Shown: positions 5,729 through 7,141 of the stretch, piece by piece
Layout: every line of letters begins with the position of its first letter
How positions within the stretch are numbered: the stretch's first letter is position 1
Source: Sulfurovum sp.
Lineage (GTDB): Bacteria; Campylobacterota; Campylobacteria; Campylobacterales; Sulfurovaceae
Direction: 5' to 3'
NCBI GenBank assembly: GCA_015661795.1
Contig: DQVJ01000227.1
Location: forward strand, 1 to 7,141
DNA: 7,141 bases
Position numbers and translations under genes: made by a program
Notes under the pieces: generated by a model
Database searches by the model: none
What the model saw: only the letters and a program-made list of their open reading frames with translations
Told to the model about the DNA's origin: nothing

Positions 5729-6270
5729 TATATTAACCTCGCTCTTTTACCTGTTTGGGTTGTTAAATCCTGTTTGGTATTTTTCTTCATATCTGCAGAC
5801 TCTCTACGTATCTTCTTTTGTAGCATCATCATCGCATACTGAAGTGTCTCTGGACGTGGTGCACATCCTGGTAGGTAAATGTCCACAGGGATAATACGAT
5901 CTACCCCTTGTACTGTGGCATAGGTATTAAACATTCCACCTGTGTTGGCACAACTTCCCATAGAGATAACCCATTTAGGTTCAGTCATCTGATCATAGAG
6001 ACGTCTGGCAAACTCAGAGTGTTTTTTAGAAAGTGTTCCTGCGAGTATCATCACGTCTGCTTGTCTAGGAGAGGCTCTAAAGATAGTTCCCATTCTGTCA
6101 AAGTCATAGCGCGATGCGCCAGATGCCATCATCTCAATCGCACAACATGCGAGTCCATAGGTAAGTGGCCAAAGCGAATTTGAACGTCCCCAGTTTACGA
6201 GTTTGTCTACCGACGTTAAAGCGATCGGCAGTCCTGCAGAACTGGCATAATTTACTTGATGCTGTGCCAT
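5728..6270 (-). CDS. nuoB: NADH-quinone oxidoreductase subunit B (PSST-type, cluster N2)
   Basis: 180 aa. The start at 6270 is supported by AAGGAG about 8 nt upstream and lies 19 nt inside the end of nuoA in another frame, so translation is probably coupled. All four ligands of the [4Fe-4S] cluster N2 are visible: the tandem C42-C43 in G-L-A-C-C-A-I-E, C107 in M-G-S-C-A-N-T-G-G, and C136 in L-P-G-C-A-P-R-P. R-A-S-P-R-Q-A-D (65-72) is also typical. N2 is the final cluster of the electron wire and passes electrons to quinone at the NuoB/NuoD interface. The last 30 residues are a basic, poorly conserved tail. Length and motifs are normal; identification is secure. Confidence 0.98.
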   Translation of the reverse strand: MAQHQVNYASSAGLPIALTSVDKLVNWGRSNSLWPLTYGLACCAIEMMASGASRYDFDRMGTIFRASPRQADVMILAGTLSKKHSEFARRLYDQMTEPKWVISMGSCANTGGMFNTYATVQGVDRIIPVDIYLPGCAPRPETLQYAMMMLQKKIRRESADMKKNTKQDLTTQTGKRARLI

Positions 6271-6641
6271 TCAAGTGCTCCTTTTTTCCATGCGTATATA
6301 AATCCAATTGCGAGTAATAGTATAAAAAGTATCATCTCTACAAAACCAAACCAACCCAGTAGTTTAAAGTCGATTGCCCAAGGGAACATAAAGATAATCT
6401 CTACATCAAACAAAATAAACAGAAGTGCTATCAAATAAAACTGTACAGAAATTGTGTTGGGTTGCTTGGTAACCTCTGGTCCACATTCGTAAATACTGAG
6501 TTTTAACTTTTCTGTGTCAAGTCGTGCCATTTTTCGCGATACAAACCGAGCAGCCCATAGTGTTGCGGGGAACGCTACAGCCGTTAACGCGAATAAAACA
6601 AATACACCAAAATATGGATGTTCTGTTATTACATGTGTCAT
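6252..6641 (-). CDS. nuoA: NADH-quinone oxidoreductase subunit A (membrane arm)
   Basis: 129 aa, normal for NuoA. The ATG at 6641 has an AAGGGA site about 5 nt upstream. Three membrane segments are clear: about 10-31, 66-87 and 93-114. Family hallmarks are Y51-E-C-G54 in the loop between the first two segments, and F-Y-L-I-A-L-L-F-I-L-F-D-V-E (68-81) with the intramembrane acidic pair D79/E81. NuoA sits with NuoH and other small subunits at the junction of membrane and peripheral arms and helps couple quinone reduction to proton pumping. It is the first gene of the operon; its promoter lies in the 207-nt divergent region shared with the rhodanese gene. Identification is secure. Confidence 0.98.
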   Translation of the reverse strand: MTHVITEHPYFGVFVLFALTAVAFPATLWAARFVSRKMARLDTEKLKLSIYECGPEVTKQPNTISVQFYLIALLFILFDVEIIFMFPWAIDFKLLGWFGFVEMILFILLLAIGFIYAWKKGALEWHSIK

Positions 6642-6721
6642 ATTGATCCCTTAATTTTTTTCATTAAGTCTTTGCTGACACCCGAAGGAGCCATAAAAGA
6701 ATCTATAAGAATATACGTTCC

Positions 6722-6727
6722 ATAATA
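6722..6727 (-). promoter_or_regulatory. Candidate -10 element of the nuoA operon promoter (TATTAT)
   Basis: TATTAT on the minus strand, preceded by TTTTGGC, matches the -10 consensus at five of six positions and would give a leader of about 75 nt before nuoA. No convincing -35 is present. Other AT-rich hexamers closer to nuoA (around 6700-6715) are possible, so the assignment is weak. Confidence 0.3.
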
Positions 6728-6786
6728 GCCAAAAGATAGTTAAATTGTTTTTGTGTTGTTTGGCTTTTGAAAAGATTAGCTTTGTC

Positions 6787-6822
6787 TTGTAACCATGTGA
6801 AACAAAGGAAAAGGGGTTACAA
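6787..6822. repeat. 8-bp inverted repeat upstream of the rhodanese gene, possible operator
   Basis: TTGTAACC (6787-6794) and GGTTACAA (6815-6822) are perfect inverted arms separated by 20 nt. The right arm overlaps a rightward -10 candidate, TACAAT (6818-6823), which lies about 25 nt before the rhodanese ATG. That placement suits a repressor site or spaced half-sites. Function is inferred. Confidence 0.35.
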
Positions 6823-6848
6823 TATCAAAAAATTTTAAAAGTAGTACT

Positions 6849-7141
6849 ATGTTCAAAAAATATACAAATATTCTTTATTGGCTGGCGATGGCTGGCTTGT
6901 TGTTTTGGTTTGCCTATTCCAAAGGGTGGATTTTAGCCAACTTTGAGTCTATTGAGCCAAAACTTGCCATACATCTCTTGGAAAATGATGATAATTTTAC
7001 ATTGTTGGATGTCAGAACCATACAAGAGTACAAAGAAGGTCACCTACGTAATGCCACACTCATACCCGTAGGTGCACTCGAAAAAAACCTCGGTATGCTC
7101 AAGCAAGATAAACATACAAAAATCATCGTATACTGTAGAAG
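6849..7141 (+). CDS. Membrane-anchored single-domain rhodanese-like protein, 3' end outside window
   Basis: Partial: 97 codons from ATG at 6849 to the edge. Only a weak AAAAG-type ribosome binding site precedes the start. Residues 8-31 are a hydrophobic segment (probable N-terminal membrane anchor or uncleaved signal), after a short Lys-containing N-terminus, which would place the domain in the periplasm. The rhodanese domain follows: L-L-D-V-R (52-56), E-Y-K-E-G-H-L-R-N-A (60-69), I-P-V-G-A-L (72-77) and I-V-Y-C-R (93-97), where C96 is the expected persulfide-forming catalytic cysteine; the rest of the active-site loop is cut off. Rhodaneses transfer sulfane sulfur; a role in sulfur oxidation or thiol handling fits a sulfur-metabolising host but is not shown. 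It is divergent from nuoA. Confidence 0.85.
   Translation, partial: MFKKYTNILYWLAMAGLLFWFAYSKGWILANFESIEPKLAIHLLENDDNFTLLDVRTIQEYKEGHLRNATLIPVGALEKNLGMLKQDKHTKIIVYCR

Noticed and set aside
1..7141. CRISPR array, insertion sequence, integrase site, tRNA or rRNA
   Set aside because: No regularly spaced repeats, transposase motifs, terminal inverted repeats with target duplication, or cloverleaf sequence were found.

Overview
The window looks like chromosomal DNA from a Campylobacterota (epsilonproteobacterial) chemolithotroph, most plausibly of the Sulfurovum/Sulfurimonas type. The DNA is AT-rich, and the gene set is the lineage's unusual version of respiratory complex I: nuoA-B-C-D followed by a tiny, cysteine-free 'NuoE-like' gene instead of classical nuoE/nuoF. 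Genus is an inference; no marker gene is present.

Layout from right to left along the minus strand: nuoA (6641-6252), nuoB (6270-5728), nuoC (5728-4949), nuoD (4940-3711) and a NuoE-like gene (3711-3331) are packed with overlaps of 19, 1 and 1 nt and one 8-nt gap, so they form one translationally coupled transcription unit. A hairpin at 3288-3316 probably ends it. In related Campylobacterota the next gene is expected to be a NuoF-like flavoprotein and then nuoG. Here that place is taken by a plus-strand, convergent 333-aa NAD(P)/FAD-dependent oxidoreductase (2147-3148) with its own hairpin terminator (3161-3184). nuoG then restarts on the minus strand at 1643 and runs off the left edge (547 codons seen). 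At the right edge a membrane-anchored single-domain rhodanese starts at 6849, divergent from nuoA, and runs off the window.

How the genes work together: NuoA and (outside the window) NuoH and others make the membrane arm; NuoB carries cluster N2 and, with NuoC/NuoD, forms the quinone-reducing module; NuoG carries the Fe-S wire to the electron entry point. No NADH-oxidising NuoF is present and the NuoE-like protein cannot bind a cluster, which agrees with the view that complex I in this phylum takes electrons from flavodoxin/ferredoxin-type donors rather than NADH. The embedded flavoprotein is a candidate partner that would link NAD(P)H to such a donor, but only position supports this.

Regulation: the 503-nt divergent gap between nuoG and the flavoprotein gene (1644-2146) holds a perfect FNR-consensus palindrome (TTGAT-N4-ATCAA, 1766-1779), several other inverted repeats and plausible -10 elements. 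This makes the split nuoG/flavoprotein locus the most interesting part of the window. I see no mobile element, CRISPR array, tRNA or rRNA.
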